DNA of 54,799 bases from an uncultured Clostridia bacterium (GCA_949745595.1 CATJWN010000034.1:1-54799); one strand, 5' to 3'. Positions 44,754 through 54,657 are shown, numbered from the stretch's first letter. Notes: generated by a model from the sequence alone, not told the origin. Program-made: numbers and translations.

Positions 44754-45335
44754 ATGAAAGATTTAATCGAAATTAGATGGCACGGGCGTGGCGGTCAAGG
44801 TGCTAAGACAGCATCTCTTCTTTTAGCAGATGCGGCCTTTAATACAGGTAAGTATATTCAAGGTTTCCCTGAATATGGCCCTGAAAGAATGGGCGCTCCT
44901 ATTACAGCCTATAACAGAATTGGAAATAATCCGATAACTGTTCATAGTAATATCTATGAACCAGACTTTGTTGTTGTCGTAGACGACACACTTCTTGAAT
45001 CCGTAGATGTTACAGCCGGTCTTAAAGAAGACGGAGCTTTAGTAATTAACACTACAAAAGATAATGACTACCTATTATCAAAGCTAAAAGGATACAAAGG
45101 TGGAGTTTATAAAATAGACGCTAGACGTATTTCTGAAGAAGCTTTAGGAAGGTATTTTCCAAATACTCCTATGCTTGCAGCTATTGTTAAGGTCAGTGAA
45201 ATAATGACTGACGAAGATTTCCTAAATGATATGATTGGTTCATTTAAGCACAAATTTGCTAAAAAACCAGAAGTTATTGAAGGAAATATGAAAGCATTGG
45301 AAATGGCATTAAAACAGGTTGAGAAAGTTCAATAA
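44754..45335 (+). CDS. porG: Pyruvate:ferredoxin oxidoreductase, gamma subunit
   Basis: 193 residues. RWHGRGGQGAKTASLLLADA, FPEYGPERMGAPITAYNRI and ALGRYFPNTPMLAAIVKV are signatures of the gamma domain of 2-oxoacid:ferredoxin oxidoreductases. The four-gene porGDAB order and the alpha subunit sequence favour pyruvate. The complex makes acetyl-CoA, CO2 and reduced ferredoxin. Strong ribosome binding site; first gene of the operon. Confidence 0.93.
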   Translation: MKDLIEIRWHGRGGQGAKTASLLLADAAFNTGKYIQGFPEYGPERMGAPITAYNRIGNNPITVHSNIYEPDFVVVVDDTLLESVDVTAGLKEDGALVINTTKDNDYLLSKLKGYKGGVYKIDARRISEEALGRYFPNTPMLAAIVKVSEIMTDEDFLNDMIGSFKHKFAKKPEVIEGNMKALEMALKQVEKVQ

Positions 45336-45359
45336 TTTTAGGAAAGGAACTAGAAAATT

Positions 45360-45647
45360 ATGACTGAAAATGAAATAAATTCAAAAACACCTTATCAAGA
45401 TTTGACTATTGGTGGAAACATTTATAAAGCTGGAAATGCAAAAGAATTTAAAACTGGAGATTGGAGAAGTACAACTCCTTGTTTCATACCAGAAAAATGT
45501 AAACAATGTGGACTTTGTTATCCAGTTTGCCCTGAAGACTCAATTCCAGTTAAAGACGGAAAAAGATTAGACTTTGATTTTGATTCTTGCAAGGGCTGTG
45601 GCGTATGTGCAAAAGTTTGCCCATTTGGCGCAATAGAAATGAAATAG
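45360..45647 (+). CDS. porD: Pyruvate:ferredoxin oxidoreductase, delta subunit
   Basis: 95 residues with two CxxCxxCxxxCP clusters (CKQCGLCYPVCP and CKGCGVCAKVCP), binding two [4Fe-4S]. It passes electrons from the thiamine site in porAB toward the external ferredoxin. 24 bases after porG. Confidence 0.95.
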   Translation: MTENEINSKTPYQDLTIGGNIYKAGNAKEFKTGDWRSTTPCFIPEKCKQCGLCYPVCPEDSIPVKDGKRLDFDFDSCKGCGVCAKVCPFGAIEMK

Positions 45648-45663
45648 AAAGGAAAATAAATAT

Positions 45664-46851
45664 ATGAGTATAAGAGAACGTTTAAGTGGTAATGAAGCTG
45701 CTGCAATTGCTATGAAACAAATAAACCCTGATGTAGTTGCTGCCTTCCCTATCACTCCTTCAACAGAAATACCTCAATACTTCTCAACTTTTGTAAGTAA
45801 TGGTACTGTTGATACCGAATTTGTTGCAGTTGAAAGCGAACATAGTGCTATGAGTGCTTGCATTGGTGCTGAATCTGCAGGTGGAAGAGCAATGACTGCT
45901 ACTTCTGCAAATGGTTTATCTTTAATGTGGGAAATGATATATATAGCTTCTAGTTTAAGACTTCCAATTGTTATGTCATTAGTTAACAGAGCTGTTTCTG
46001 GACCACTTAATATCCATTGTGACCATTCTGATGCAATGGGAGTTCGTGATAGTGGTTGGATACAACTATTCTCAGAAAATAATCAAGAGGCTTATGATAA
46101 CTTAATTATGGCTCATCAAATAGCAGAAAACAAAGATGTGCTTCTTCCTCTTATGGTTTGCCAAGATGGTTTTATAACTTCACATTCAATTGAAAATATT
46201 GAATTAATTGAAGACGACAAAGTAAAAGAATTCGTTGGAAAATATGAACCAGAACATTATTTATTAAATCATGAAGAGCCTATTGCAGTTGGTCCTTTAG
46301 ATTTACAAGCATATCTTTTTGAACATAAAAAACAACAAGCAGATGCTATGGTAGCTGCTAAGAAAGTTATTTTAGAAGTGTCTGAAAGATTTGAAAAAAT
46401 GACTGGTAGAAAATATGGTTTCTTTGAAGAATATAAATTAGATGATGCAGAAATTGCCATAGTTTGTATGAACTCAACTGCAGGTACTGCAAAAGCTACT
46501 TGTGATAAATTACGTGAACAAGGAATAAAAGCAGGCGTTCTAAAAGTTAGAGTGTTTAGACCATTCCCTGCTGAAGAAATCGCAAAAGCACTTTCAAAAT
46601 TAAAAGCTGTTGCAGTTTTAGATAAAGCAGACTCTCTAAACGCTGCAGGTGGTGCATTATTCGAAGATGTAACTTCTGGAATGTTTGTAAATAACATTCA
46701 TGTTCCTACTGTAAATTATGTTTATGGCATAGGCGGTAGAGATACTACAGTTACAGATATTGAAAAAGTTTATAAGGACTTAGAAGAAATTGTAAAAACT
46801 GGGGATATTAAAAATCCTTATAGATATTTAGGTGTAAGGGGGGATAACTAA
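45664..46851 (+). CDS. porA: Pyruvate:ferredoxin oxidoreductase, alpha subunit
   Basis: 395 residues. ERLSGNEAAAIAMKQINPDV, FPITPSTEIPQYFS, VAVESEHSAMSACIGAESAG and TATSANGLSLMWEM are PorA signatures; substrate contacts are in the ITPSTE block. The stop overlaps the next ATG (TAATG), coupling alpha and beta. Confidence 0.96.
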   Translation: MSIRERLSGNEAAAIAMKQINPDVVAAFPITPSTEIPQYFSTFVSNGTVDTEFVAVESEHSAMSACIGAESAGGRAMTATSANGLSLMWEMIYIASSLRLPIVMSLVNRAVSGPLNIHCDHSDAMGVRDSGWIQLFSENNQEAYDNLIMAHQIAENKDVLLPLMVCQDGFITSHSIENIELIEDDKVKEFVGKYEPEHYLLNHEEPIAVGPLDLQAYLFEHKKQQADAMVAAKKVILEVSERFEKMTGRKYGFFEEYKLDDAEIAIVCMNSTAGTAKATCDKLREQGIKAGVLKVRVFRPFPAEEIAKALSKLKAVAVLDKADSLNAAGGALFEDVTSGMFVNNIHVPTVNYVYGIGGRDTTVTDIEKVYKDLEEIVKTGDIKNPYRYLGVRGDN

Positions 46852-47807
46852 TGGCTTATAATCTTAAAGAAATAATGGAAGAACGTCCATCAAGACTTAC
46901 ATCTGGACATAGAATGTGTGCTGGTTGTGGAGCTCCTCCAGTAGCAAGAATGATACTAAGAGCAGTAAAACCAGAAGACCATGTTGTTGTAGCAAATGCT
47001 ACTGGTTGTATGGAAGTTTCAACATTTATCTATCCATATACAGCTTGGACAGACTCATTTATTCACACAGCATTTGAATGTGCTGGTGCAACTTTATCAG
47101 GAGTTGAAGCTGCTTATAAATCAATGAAGGCTACAGGAAAACTTGATAAAGATAAAGTGACAAAATTCATTGCTTTTGGTGGTGATGGTGGTACTTATGA
47201 TATTGGTATTCAAAGTCTATCTGGAGCTATGGAAAGAGGACATGATATGCTTTATGTTTGTTATGACAATGGAGCATATATGAATACAGGTATTCAACGT
47301 TCTTCTGCAACTCCAAAATTTGCAGATACTACAACTACACCAGCTGGTACAAAAGTACCTGGTAAAATGCAATCTCGTAAAGATTTAGCTAAAATTATGG
47401 TAGGTCATCACTTACCTTATGTTGCTCAAACTGCTGCTTTCTTAAATTTCAAAGATTTATATGAAAAAGCAGAAAAAGCTATATATACAGAAGGTGCTAC
47501 TTTCTTAAATGTACTTGCACCTTGTCCAAGAGGTTGGGGATATAACACAGAAGATTTAATGCTTATAAACAAATTAGCAATTGAAACTTGTTATTGGCCT
47601 TTATATGAAGTAGAAAATGGTATTTATAAAATTACTTATAAACCTGCTAAAAAACTTCCAATAGAGGAATTCTTAAAGCCGCAAAAGAGATTTAAGCATA
47701 TGTTTAAACCTGGTAATGAATGGATGATTGAAGAATTCCAAAAAGAAGTAGACTCTAGATGGCAAGAACTTTTAGATTTAGAAGAAATTACAAACAAAAA
47801 CAAATAA
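46851..47807 (+). CDS. porB: Pyruvate:ferredoxin oxidoreductase, beta subunit
   Basis: 318 residues. HRMCAGCGAPPVARM has two cluster Cys, ANATGCMEVS a third, and LAPCPRGW a fourth, for one [4Fe-4S]. The thiamine diphosphate motif is FGGDGGTYDIGIQ with YDNGAYMNTG. Last gene of the operon, followed by a strong terminator. Confidence 0.96.
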   Translation: MAYNLKEIMEERPSRLTSGHRMCAGCGAPPVARMILRAVKPEDHVVVANATGCMEVSTFIYPYTAWTDSFIHTAFECAGATLSGVEAAYKSMKATGKLDKDKVTKFIAFGGDGGTYDIGIQSLSGAMERGHDMLYVCYDNGAYMNTGIQRSSATPKFADTTTTPAGTKVPGKMQSRKDLAKIMVGHHLPYVAQTAAFLNFKDLYEKAEKAIYTEGATFLNVLAPCPRGWGYNTEDLMLINKLAIETCYWPLYEVENGIYKITYKPAKKLPIEEFLKPQKRFKHMFKPGNEWMIEEFQKEVDSRWQELLDLEEITNKNK

Positions 47808-47810
47808 GAA

Positions 47811-47840
47811 AAGACGGCTTATAAAGCCGTCTTGATTTTT
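47811..47840. terminator. Terminator of por operon
   Basis: AAGACGGCTT / AAGCCGTCTT perfect 10-bp stem, three-base loop, then GATTTTTTT. Confidence 0.9.
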
Positions 47841-47849
47841 TTAATTTAA

Positions 47850-48020
47850 TTAGTCTGCTTGTGGTGCTTCAACTGGGCAAACACCTGCACAAGTTCCACA
47901 GCTAATGCAAACATTTGCATCGATAACATATTTGTCATCACCTTGTGAAATACATCCCATTGGGCAAGCTCCTGCACAAGCTCCACAGCTAATACATTTT
48001 TCAGAAATTTTATATGCCAT
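47850..48020 (-). CDS. Ferredoxin, 2[4Fe-4S] (56 aa)
   Basis: MAYKISEKCISCGACAGACP then a second block CISCGTCAGVCPVEAPQAD: two complete CxxCxxCxxxCP motifs in a 56-residue protein, a classical clostridial ferredoxin. It probably takes the electrons released by the convergent por operon. GGAGGAA precedes the ATG and a consensus promoter lies upstream. Confidence 0.95.
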   Translation of the reverse strand: MAYKISEKCISCGACAGACPMGCISQGDDKYVIDANVCISCGTCAGVCPVEAPQAD

Positions 48021-48050
48021 ATGTAAATTCCTCCTTGAACTATTTTATTT

Positions 48051-48079
48051 ATTATATTAAATTTTTATTCTTTTTTCAA
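48051..48079 (-). promoter_or_regulatory. Promoter of ferredoxin gene
   Basis: TTGAAA (48074-48079), 17-base spacer, TATAAT (48051-48056). Confidence 0.8.
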
Positions 48080-48099
48080 TACTAAAAAAAAATTTTCTT

Positions 48100-49383
48100 C
48101 TATTTACACAATCTTTTTGCAATTTTCTTCACTTTTCGCATAACTTCTTTTTCATCTAAATTAGTCATTTTCCTATTTTGCATTACAATTTTTCCATCTA
48201 TCATAACTTTTTCGACATCTGCACCATTTGCTGAATATACAATGTTTGCACACACGTCATTTTCAGGACATAAATGTATTTTATCTGTTTTAATAAATAT
48301 AATATCAGCTTTTTTTCCTACTTCTATTGTGCCTATTTCTTTGTCTAATCCAAGTACTTTCGCTCCTTCAATAGTAGCCATTTTCAAAATATCATAAGCT
48401 GTAATTGATGTAGGTTCCATTGTATTTACTTTTTGTAAATATGCAGCAGTTTTCATTTCTTCAAACATGTCAAGTGTTGTTGTACTACCTATTCCATCTG
48501 TTCCAAGCCCTACATTTATTCCATTCTTTCTTAAGTTAACTACATCACAAATTCCAGAAGATAGTTTGCAATTGCTAATAGGATTATGTGCAACACCTAT
48601 TTGTGCGCTATGCTCTTTTAAAATACCAATATCCTTATCTGAAAAATAAATACCATTTGCAAGTACCACAGGCACATCAAATACCCCTAAATCAGCTAAA
48701 TACTGTGTACTTGACTTCTCATATTTGTATTTAATAGCTGTATCTTCATCTATCGTTTCTGCTAAATGAATATGAATTCCTGTACCTAATTTTTTGGCAG
48801 TTTTCACACATAGTTCTATTGTCTCAGGACTACAAGAGTCTGGTGCATTTGGTGCAACATATATCTTTATTTTGCTATTTGGCTCATTATATTTTTTAGC
48901 GAATTCTACTGTTTTTTCTAGTTTGCCATCTATCGCATCATCTGTAATTGTCCATCCTACTACTGCCCTCATTCCTGTTGCTTCTAATGCTTCGACACTC
49001 TTTTCCATACCAAAATACATATCATTACAAGTAGTAGTTCCAGATTTAATCATTTCTAAAAATGACAAATATGCATTCCAATAAATATCTTCTGGTTCTA
49101 ATTTGTCTTCTACTGGAAATATAGCACTTTCTAGCCAATCCATAAGCTTCTGATCAGCTTTATAGCCTCTAAAAATACTCATAGCAGCATGCGTATGAGT
49201 ATTTACTAAGCCTGGCATTATAAGCATATTTTTAGCATTTATCTTTTCACAATTCTCTTCTATTTGTATATCTTTATCTATTTTTTCAATTATATTTTCA
49301 TTTATTAAAATGTCTGTCTTTTGGATATTAGGTGTATCTCCTATCATGTCCAATACATAAGCATTTGTTATAAGCGTTCTCAT
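48100..49383 (-). CDS. mtaD: Amidohydrolase, 5'-methylthioadenosine/S-adenosylhomocysteine deaminase type
   Basis: 427 residues. VNTHTHAAMSIFRGYKADQK gives the HxH metal ligands and the family block; HIHLAETIDE, GVAHNPISNCKLSSGI and GLGTDGIGSTTTLDMFEEM supply the remaining His and Asp ligands. The family deaminates MTA, SAH or adenosine; N-ethylammeline-type members look alike, so the exact substrate is uncertain. No clear partner genes. Confidence 0.88.
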   Translation of the reverse strand: MRTLITNAYVLDMIGDTPNIQKTDILINENIIEKIDKDIQIEENCEKINAKNMLIMPGLVNTHTHAAMSIFRGYKADQKLMDWLESAIFPVEDKLEPEDIYWNAYLSFLEMIKSGTTTCNDMYFGMEKSVEALEATGMRAVVGWTITDDAIDGKLEKTVEFAKKYNEPNSKIKIYVAPNAPDSCSPETIELCVKTAKKLGTGIHIHLAETIDEDTAIKYKYEKSSTQYLADLGVFDVPVVLANGIYFSDKDIGILKEHSAQIGVAHNPISNCKLSSGICDVVNLRKNGINVGLGTDGIGSTTTLDMFEEMKTAAYLQKVNTMEPTSITAYDILKMATIEGAKVLGLDKEIGTIEVGKKADIIFIKTDKIHLCPENDVCANIVYSANGADVEKVMIDGKIVMQNRKMTNLDEKEVMRKVKKIAKRLCK

Positions 49384-49431
49384 TAATAATCCCCTTAAAT
49401 TGTTACATTTATCTTTTGTATTTAATTAGTA

Positions 49432-50361
49432 CTATATCTGCTCATTAGCCTTATTCTTTTCATCAACTTTTTCAAGTTTTTCTAACTTTTCAAGCTCTCT
49501 TAAATCTTCTTCATTTTCTACATCAAGTTTCTCGTCTTCTATGGCTGCATCTTCAATAACTACAACATCATTTACTGAATGTTTCTTAAAATAGGTGTTG
49601 TCTTCGCCATCTTTATATTTTACTCTTAGTACTTCCTTTAAGGTTTCAACAGCTGCAACTTCTCCTGTACCTTCTTCTGTCTTTACTATAGCTCCAATTT
49701 TAGGAAGTCTTTTAAGTTTTTCTTCATAAACATTTTGTTCATATTTTAAGCAACACATTAATCTACCACAATTCCCTGAAATTTTAGTAGGGTTTAAAGA
49801 AATGTTTTGTTCTTTTGCCATTTTGATAGAAACAGCTTCAAAGTTTCCCAAAAATGAACAACAGCAAAGTCTTCTACCACAAATACCATTTCCGTCTAAC
49901 ATCTTAACTTCATCCCTAACACCAATTTGTCTAAGCTCAATTCTAGTTCTAAAAACTGATGCTAAATCTTTTACAAGCTCTCTAAAATCAATTCTTCCAT
50001 CTGCTGTAAAGTAAAATAAAATCTTACTACCATCATATTTGTATTCAACATCGACTAACTTCATAGGTAGCTCATGTTTTGCAATTTTCTCTTCACAGAT
50101 TTTTAATGCCTCTGGTTCTTTTTTCTTATATTCTAATCTCATTTCTTCATCTTTAGGAGTAACAATTCTAATAACTTTCTTTAGTGGTTCATTTACCTCA
50201 CTATCCTCTACTTCTTTTCTAGGAATAATAACTTCACCATATTCCTCTCCCATTGCTGTATCTACAATAACATGCATTCCTTGACTTAAGTTTAAATTTT
50301 CAGGGTCAAAATAATATATCTTCCCTGGACTTTTAAACCTGATGCCTGCAACTACTTTCAT
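49432..50361 (-). CDS. ricT: RicT/YaaT (PSP1 domain) protein
   Basis: 309 residues. DVEYKYDGSKILFYFTADGR, GICGRRLCCCSFLGNF and CGRLMCCLKYEQ are PSP1/YaaT signatures with a Cys-rich centre that in the RicAFT complex binds [4Fe-4S]. In B. subtilis it affects sporulation, competence and RNase Y targeting. The C-terminus carries an acidic tail (EDLRELEKLEKLEKVDE). Its start overlaps holB by 29 bases, a conserved pairing in Firmicutes. Confidence 0.94.
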   Translation of the reverse strand: MKVVAGIRFKSPGKIYYFDPENLNLSQGMHVIVDTAMGEEYGEVIIPRKEVEDSEVNEPLKKVIRIVTPKDEEMRLEYKKKEPEALKICEEKIAKHELPMKLVDVEYKYDGSKILFYFTADGRIDFRELVKDLASVFRTRIELRQIGVRDEVKMLDGNGICGRRLCCCSFLGNFEAVSIKMAKEQNISLNPTKISGNCGRLMCCLKYEQNVYEEKLKRLPKIGAIVKTEEGTGEVAAVETLKEVLRVKYKDGEDNTYFKKHSVNDVVVIEDAAIEDEKLDVENEEDLRELEKLEKLEKVDEKNKANEQI

Positions 50362-51247
50362 TTACTTCCTCCCACATTTTTAAAACTAAACTATCTATCG
50401 TCATATCGAAATTTGCATTTGATTTTAACCTACTTGAACATTCGCTAACAAATTTTATACAATTTAAATATTTCTTATTTTCTTTTGCTATATCAAATAG
50501 ACATACCGTTAAATAATCTAATATATCACCTATATTTTCCTTGTCATAAATAATTTTAGCATTTACCATTATATCTATGATATCACGTTTTGACAAGTCT
50601 TTTACGAAATTTTCCAAACTTACATACTTAGTACTATTCTCTTTTAGTTTAATAGTTCTAGATATGCTACCACCAAAAGATTTTAATAAATTCTCTGTTA
50701 AATTCTCATAGCTTAGAATTTCTACAGCAAATTTTCTTAAGTTCTCGTCTGAAATATTTTTGAATTTTAGCATCATACATCTAGACTTTATAGTATTTAA
50801 AATAACATTTTCATTTGAAGATATAAGTATAATTGTAACATACTCTGGCGGCTCTTCCAACGTCTTTAATAAACAATTCTGTGCCTCTTTTGTCATTTTT
50901 TCTGCATCATTTATAATATATACTTTTCTATCAGAAATAATCGGTTTCTCAATAACTTTTTCAGTCAATTTTCTTATTTCGTCAATCCTAATTGTGTTAC
51001 CTTCTTCATTTATAAGGAAATAATCTGGATGATTATCACTAAGAAAATATGTACACGATTTACATGTACATATTTCTTCTTTCGTATTTTGACATAATAT
51101 ATTTTTAGCAAATTCTTTTGCTATCATTTTTTTACCTATTCCATCTGTTCCTAAGAATAGATAAGAATGTAAGATATTGTTATTATTTATACTACTTTTT
51201 AGATATTCTTTTGCTTCTCGATTTCCTATAATATTTTTAAAATTCAC
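50333..51247 (-). CDS. holB: DNA polymerase III delta' subunit
   Basis: 304 residues, AAA+ clamp-loader fold. FLGTDGIGKKMIAKEFA is the P-loop, the Cys cluster is in LCQNTKEEICTCKSC, and AEKMTKEAQNCLLKTLEEPP with LISSNENVILNTIKSRC are sensor motifs. It loads the sliding clamp with DnaX and HolA. Followed by ricT. Confidence 0.94.
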   Translation of the reverse strand: MNFKNIIGNREAKEYLKSSINNNNILHSYLFLGTDGIGKKMIAKEFAKNILCQNTKEEICTCKSCTYFLSDNHPDYFLINEEGNTIRIDEIRKLTEKVIEKPIISDRKVYIINDAEKMTKEAQNCLLKTLEEPPEYVTIILISSNENVILNTIKSRCMMLKFKNISDENLRKFAVEILSYENLTENLLKSFGGSISRTIKLKENSTKYVSLENFVKDLSKRDIIDIMVNAKIIYDKENIGDILDYLTVCLFDIAKENKKYLNCIKFVSECSSRLKSNANFDMTIDSLVLKMWEEVNESSCRHQV

Positions 51248-51264
51248 TTATAAGTTTTCCTTTA

Positions 51265-51894
51265 CTATTCTATTTTTCCACATAAATCAAATGGCCAAAA
51301 TCTGAATACTACAACACCTTCAACTTTGTCTAGTGGAATACAACCAAACTCTCTACAATCTGTGCTGTGTGGTCTATTATCTCCCATAGCAAATATGTAA
51401 CCTTTAGGCACAACAAAATCATTAAAATATTTTTCGTCAGTTACTATATCTTCCGCTAAATATTCCTCTTCTAGTTGTACCCCATTTACATATACTTTGT
51501 TTGCTTCAATCTTAACATGTTCTCCCTCTGTTGCAATTACTCTTTTTATAAAACTTTTCTTAGTTAATTCTAAACTATAATATACAAATCTATTAAATAA
51601 GCCTTCAGGTTCTTTATCATATACTGCAACTGGGTTTGATTGATCTACTTCCCAGCTTTGGTAAGTTTTGCTTGGACCTTCAAAAGTAATTATATCCCCA
51701 TATTCTGGTGTTTTTTTGCTAATCCTATGAGTCCTATTAAGGATAAGTCTTTGACCATCCTTCAAAGTTGGATACATAGATCTTTGTTTTACTATTGTTG
51801 GTGTACCAATAAAATATCTAAATAGTAAAGCTAAAATTAATGCTATTACTATGCAATATACCCATTCTAAAATATTTTTAACATTCTCGTTCAT
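51265..51894 (-). CDS. lepB: Signal peptidase I
   Basis: 209 residues with one N-terminal membrane helix (about 9-31). KQRSMYPTLKDGQRLILNR contains the catalytic Ser in SMYPTL; FIKRVIATEGEHVKI contains the catalytic Lys; GDNRPHSTDCREFG is box E. It cleaves signal peptides of exported proteins. It lies between a membrane-anchored acidic protein gene and holB. Confidence 0.96.
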   Translation of the reverse strand: MNENVKNILEWVYCIVIALILALLFRYFIGTPTIVKQRSMYPTLKDGQRLILNRTHRISKKTPEYGDIITFEGPSKTYQSWEVDQSNPVAVYDKEPEGLFNRFVYYSLELTKKSFIKRVIATEGEHVKIEANKVYVNGVQLEEEYLAEDIVTDEKYFNDFVVPKGYIFAMGDNRPHSTDCREFGCIPLDKVEGVVVFRFWPFDLCGKIE

Positions 51895-51912
51895 TGCTAA
51901 CCTTTCTAAAGG

Positions 51913-53052
51913 CTATTCGTCTTTTTTCTTTTTGCCTTTTGTCATTCTATCTTTTTGATTTTGTTTTAAATTTTTTTCCATCTCTGCTAAGAAGCCAATA
52001 TCTACTGATTCTGTAGCCTCTTCTTGGGGGTGCTCTATAAATGATATCTGATTATCATTCATCAAATTAATCTCTTCTTCTGTCTTTTTCTTTGTATACT
52101 TTCTATGAGCCTCTCTTAGTTCTTCGTCTTTAGTATCAACAGAAAAGCCTGAAAAATCATCAACACTAGCTACTTCTTTCATACTGTTAATTCTATCCAT
52201 AAAGCTTTCAGCATCATCTGCTTCAGGTTTGAAAGGGCCATCTACAATAGGCTCTGAAAAATTATCGTCGTCATCTAATTCTAATATTTTTGCATCCATA
52301 TCAACAGCATCTGAATATTCAATTTCTGGCTCTCTTGATTTGAAATCTTCGTCCAAACTATCAATTTCAGCATTTAATTTATCTACATCAAAAATCATTG
52401 TGGAAGAAAAATCATTTTCTTCTGGTTCTTCTACTATTGGCTCTGGCTCAACTTCTTTTTTAGCTTTTCTTCCCCTTGTAGATTTTGGAGTCTCCTCTGT
52501 TTTATTCTTTTTTGGTCTTCCTCTAGTTTTCTTAGGTTTTACAGGTTCAACTTCAATTTCAGGCTCTGGTTCTGGCTCTGGCTCAAAAGCATCAAATACT
52601 ATCTCTTCTTCTGGCTCTTCCTCTACCTCTACTACATCTTCATATCTATTTGATTTTTCTTCTGGATCATAAGTTTCAAAAGCTATTTCGTCATCTAAAT
52701 CATTATTGAAAGTATATTCTTCTGTACTTTGATTTTCAAATAAACTAATATCGTCTTCCTCATATTCGTCTTCTTCAACTAAATCTCTTGATGACACAAA
52801 ATCACTTTCATATTCCTCTTCATCGTCACTCTCATAATGCATATCATATAGATTTTGCTCAGCATAAATATCAGACTCTTCTTTATCTGTATATTCATAC
52901 TCTTCTTCATTTTCACTTAGTTTTCTATCTCTTACCGCTTTTGCAGCCTTTCTAGCTTGACTTCTATTTGAAGCTGTATCCATTCTATATCCTATGAATA
53001 ATACAACAACAATTAATACTATACCTATAGCTAATATCCCGATATTTCCCAT
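51913..53052 (-). CDS. Acidic single-pass membrane protein with AT-hook-like motifs
   Basis: 379 residues. One membrane helix at about 4-21 (IGILAIGIVLIVVVLFIGYR), then a long acidic, low-complexity region rich in Glu, Asp, Pro. At about 178-203 a basic patch KKTRGRPKKNKTEETPKSTR followed by GRKAKK contains RGRP, the core of an AT-hook DNA-binding motif. No family recognised. It is three bases after the sensor kinase gene and 18 before lepB. A membrane-to-DNA tether is possible; a ribosome or RNA contact equally so. Confidence 0.6.
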   Translation of the reverse strand: MGNIGILAIGIVLIVVVLFIGYRMDTASNRSQARKAAKAVRDRKLSENEEEYEYTDKEESDIYAEQNLYDMHYESDDEEEYESDFVSSRDLVEEDEYEEDDISLFENQSTEEYTFNNDLDDEIAFETYDPEEKSNRYEDVVEVEEEPEEEIVFDAFEPEPEPEPEIEVEPVKPKKTRGRPKKNKTEETPKSTRGRKAKKEVEPEPIVEEPEENDFSSTMIFDVDKLNAEIDSLDEDFKSREPEIEYSDAVDMDAKILELDDDDNFSEPIVDGPFKPEADDAESFMDRINSMKEVASVDDFSGFSVDTKDEELREAHRKYTKKKTEEEINLMNDNQISFIEHPQEEATESVDIGFLAEMEKNLKQNQKDRMTKGKKKKDE

Positions 53053-53055
53053 TTT

Positions 53056-54532
53056 TTAAATTCCTTTCTCTTGTATATTATTTTTTTTAGTTGGTATTCT
53101 TATAACCACTTCTGTACCTTTTCCAAACTCACTTTTTATATCTATTCTACTATCATTTTTATCCAATATTTCTTTAGCAATAGATAATCCGGAGTCCTGT
53201 TCCACCCATCTCTCTAGTTCTTGCTTTATCAACTCTATAAAATCTTTCAAATACTTTGTCTAAATCTTCTTTAGTCATTCCTATACCATTATCAATAATC
53301 TTGATATAGGCATCATTATATACACAACCAATATATGCTTTAATAGTCCCACCTTCGTTAGTATATTTTATAGCATTTGTCAAAATATTAATTATTACTC
53401 TCTCAATACCACTTTTATCTGCGTAAACCATTGGAACATCTGCTGTAACAAAACATTCGCCAGTTTGACTTTTCTTATCCATTTCAAATTTTAATCCATC
53501 AAAAATGTATTTTACAAGTTCTCCTAAATCAAATTCTTTCTTTTCAATCTTTACCTTTGATGTATCATATCTAGAAAGAGTAAGTAAATCCTTCACTAGA
53601 TGTGACATACGATTAGCCTCTGAAAAAATTCTATTTAAGAAATTCATTTGCAAATCTTTATCGATATCATTATTATCCATAAGAGTTTCTGAATATCCAA
53701 TAATTGTTGTAATTGGTGTTTGTAATTCATGTGATACATCAGCTACGAACTGTTTTCTCATACTATCAAGTTTTACATGTTCTGTAATATCCTGAATAAC
53801 TACTATTACTCCAGCTGGTCTATCATTCTCATTTTTAAATGGAGCAAAAAATAAATTAATGGCCCTATCTTCAACATTTACCTTTTTTTCTGAAGATGTC
53901 CAATTCTCTAAATATATGATTTTTTCCATATTTATATCAACATTAAATTTCTCAAAAATATCTTCAAAATTCATTGTCTCATCTATATTTAAAAAAGTTT
54001 TGGCTGCTGGATTTATATGAACAATTTCTCCATCTATATTAAAAGCTATAATACCATCTGTCATATGAAGAAGTATTGTTTCAATCTGATTTTTTTGTCT
54101 AGTTACTTCATTTAAGTTTTCTTTTAATTCTGCATGCATTAAACTAAATGCATCAACTAAATCATCTATTTCACTGTGATGTCTAGTCTTTGCTTTACCT
54201 ATATACTTTGTATCTACTTGCTCTCCTTTTGCAATAAGTTCAGCACTTTTTATAAGTCTTGAAATAGGATTTATAATAACTTTGGCTATAAAAATTCCTA
54301 ATGCAAATATCGCAATTACAAATACAAATAAAAAGCAATAAATTACATTTTTAGTATAATTCATTTGGTCTAATGTGAGCGTTTTTACATCTTCTATTGT
54401 CATAATCTCAGTAGTTATTGCATTATTTATATTATTTAAATTATAAATAAAAAACAAACCTAGTGATGTTATTATTAAGATGCCAAGAATCATAAAAATC
54501 ATAACTATTTTTACTTGTATGCTTCTTAACAT
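53056..54532 (-). CDS. Sensor histidine kinase (WalK/PhoR type), read through a +1 frameshift
   Basis: Zero frame gives 447 codons ending ...REMGGTGL, then CGG-ATT-ATC-TAT-TGC-stop. Skipping the C at 53191 gives GLSIAKEILDKNDSRIDIKS and FGKGTEVVIRIPT: the last part of the ATPase domain, including the G2 box GTGLGLSIAK. Joined length is 491. Two membrane helices (about 9-30 and 62-84), HAMP (about 85-140), a PAS domain (about 145-250) with IPAAKTFLNID-like core, HisKA with H268 in VSHELQTP, N box NAIKYT and G1 DNGIGM. Its response regulator is not in the window; an IS element lies upstream. Confidence 0.93.
53188..53191 (-). other. +1 recoding site CGGA in sensor kinase
   Basis: Zero frame CTC-CGG-ATT; productive frame CTC-(C)-GGA-TTA-TCT restores GTGLGLSIAK, the ATP-lid G2 box. 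447 codons before, 45 including stop after. This is the only site with a C before the CGG. Confidence 0.93.
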
Positions 54533-54559
54533 ATTATTCTCCCAATATGTGTTTTTATC

Positions 54560-54588
54560 ATTATATACAATTATAAAAATTTATTCAA
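54560..54588 (-). promoter_or_regulatory. Promoter of sensor kinase gene
   Basis: TTGAAT (54583-54588), 17-base spacer, TATAAT (54560-54565) on the minus strand. GGGAGA precedes the ATG at 54532. Confidence 0.8.
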
Positions 54589-54657
54589 GTAATTTACTTA
54601 AAAAAGGAGATAAAATTGTGAAGTGAACCCCAAAATGTTCACTCGAAAAAAAGAGAT

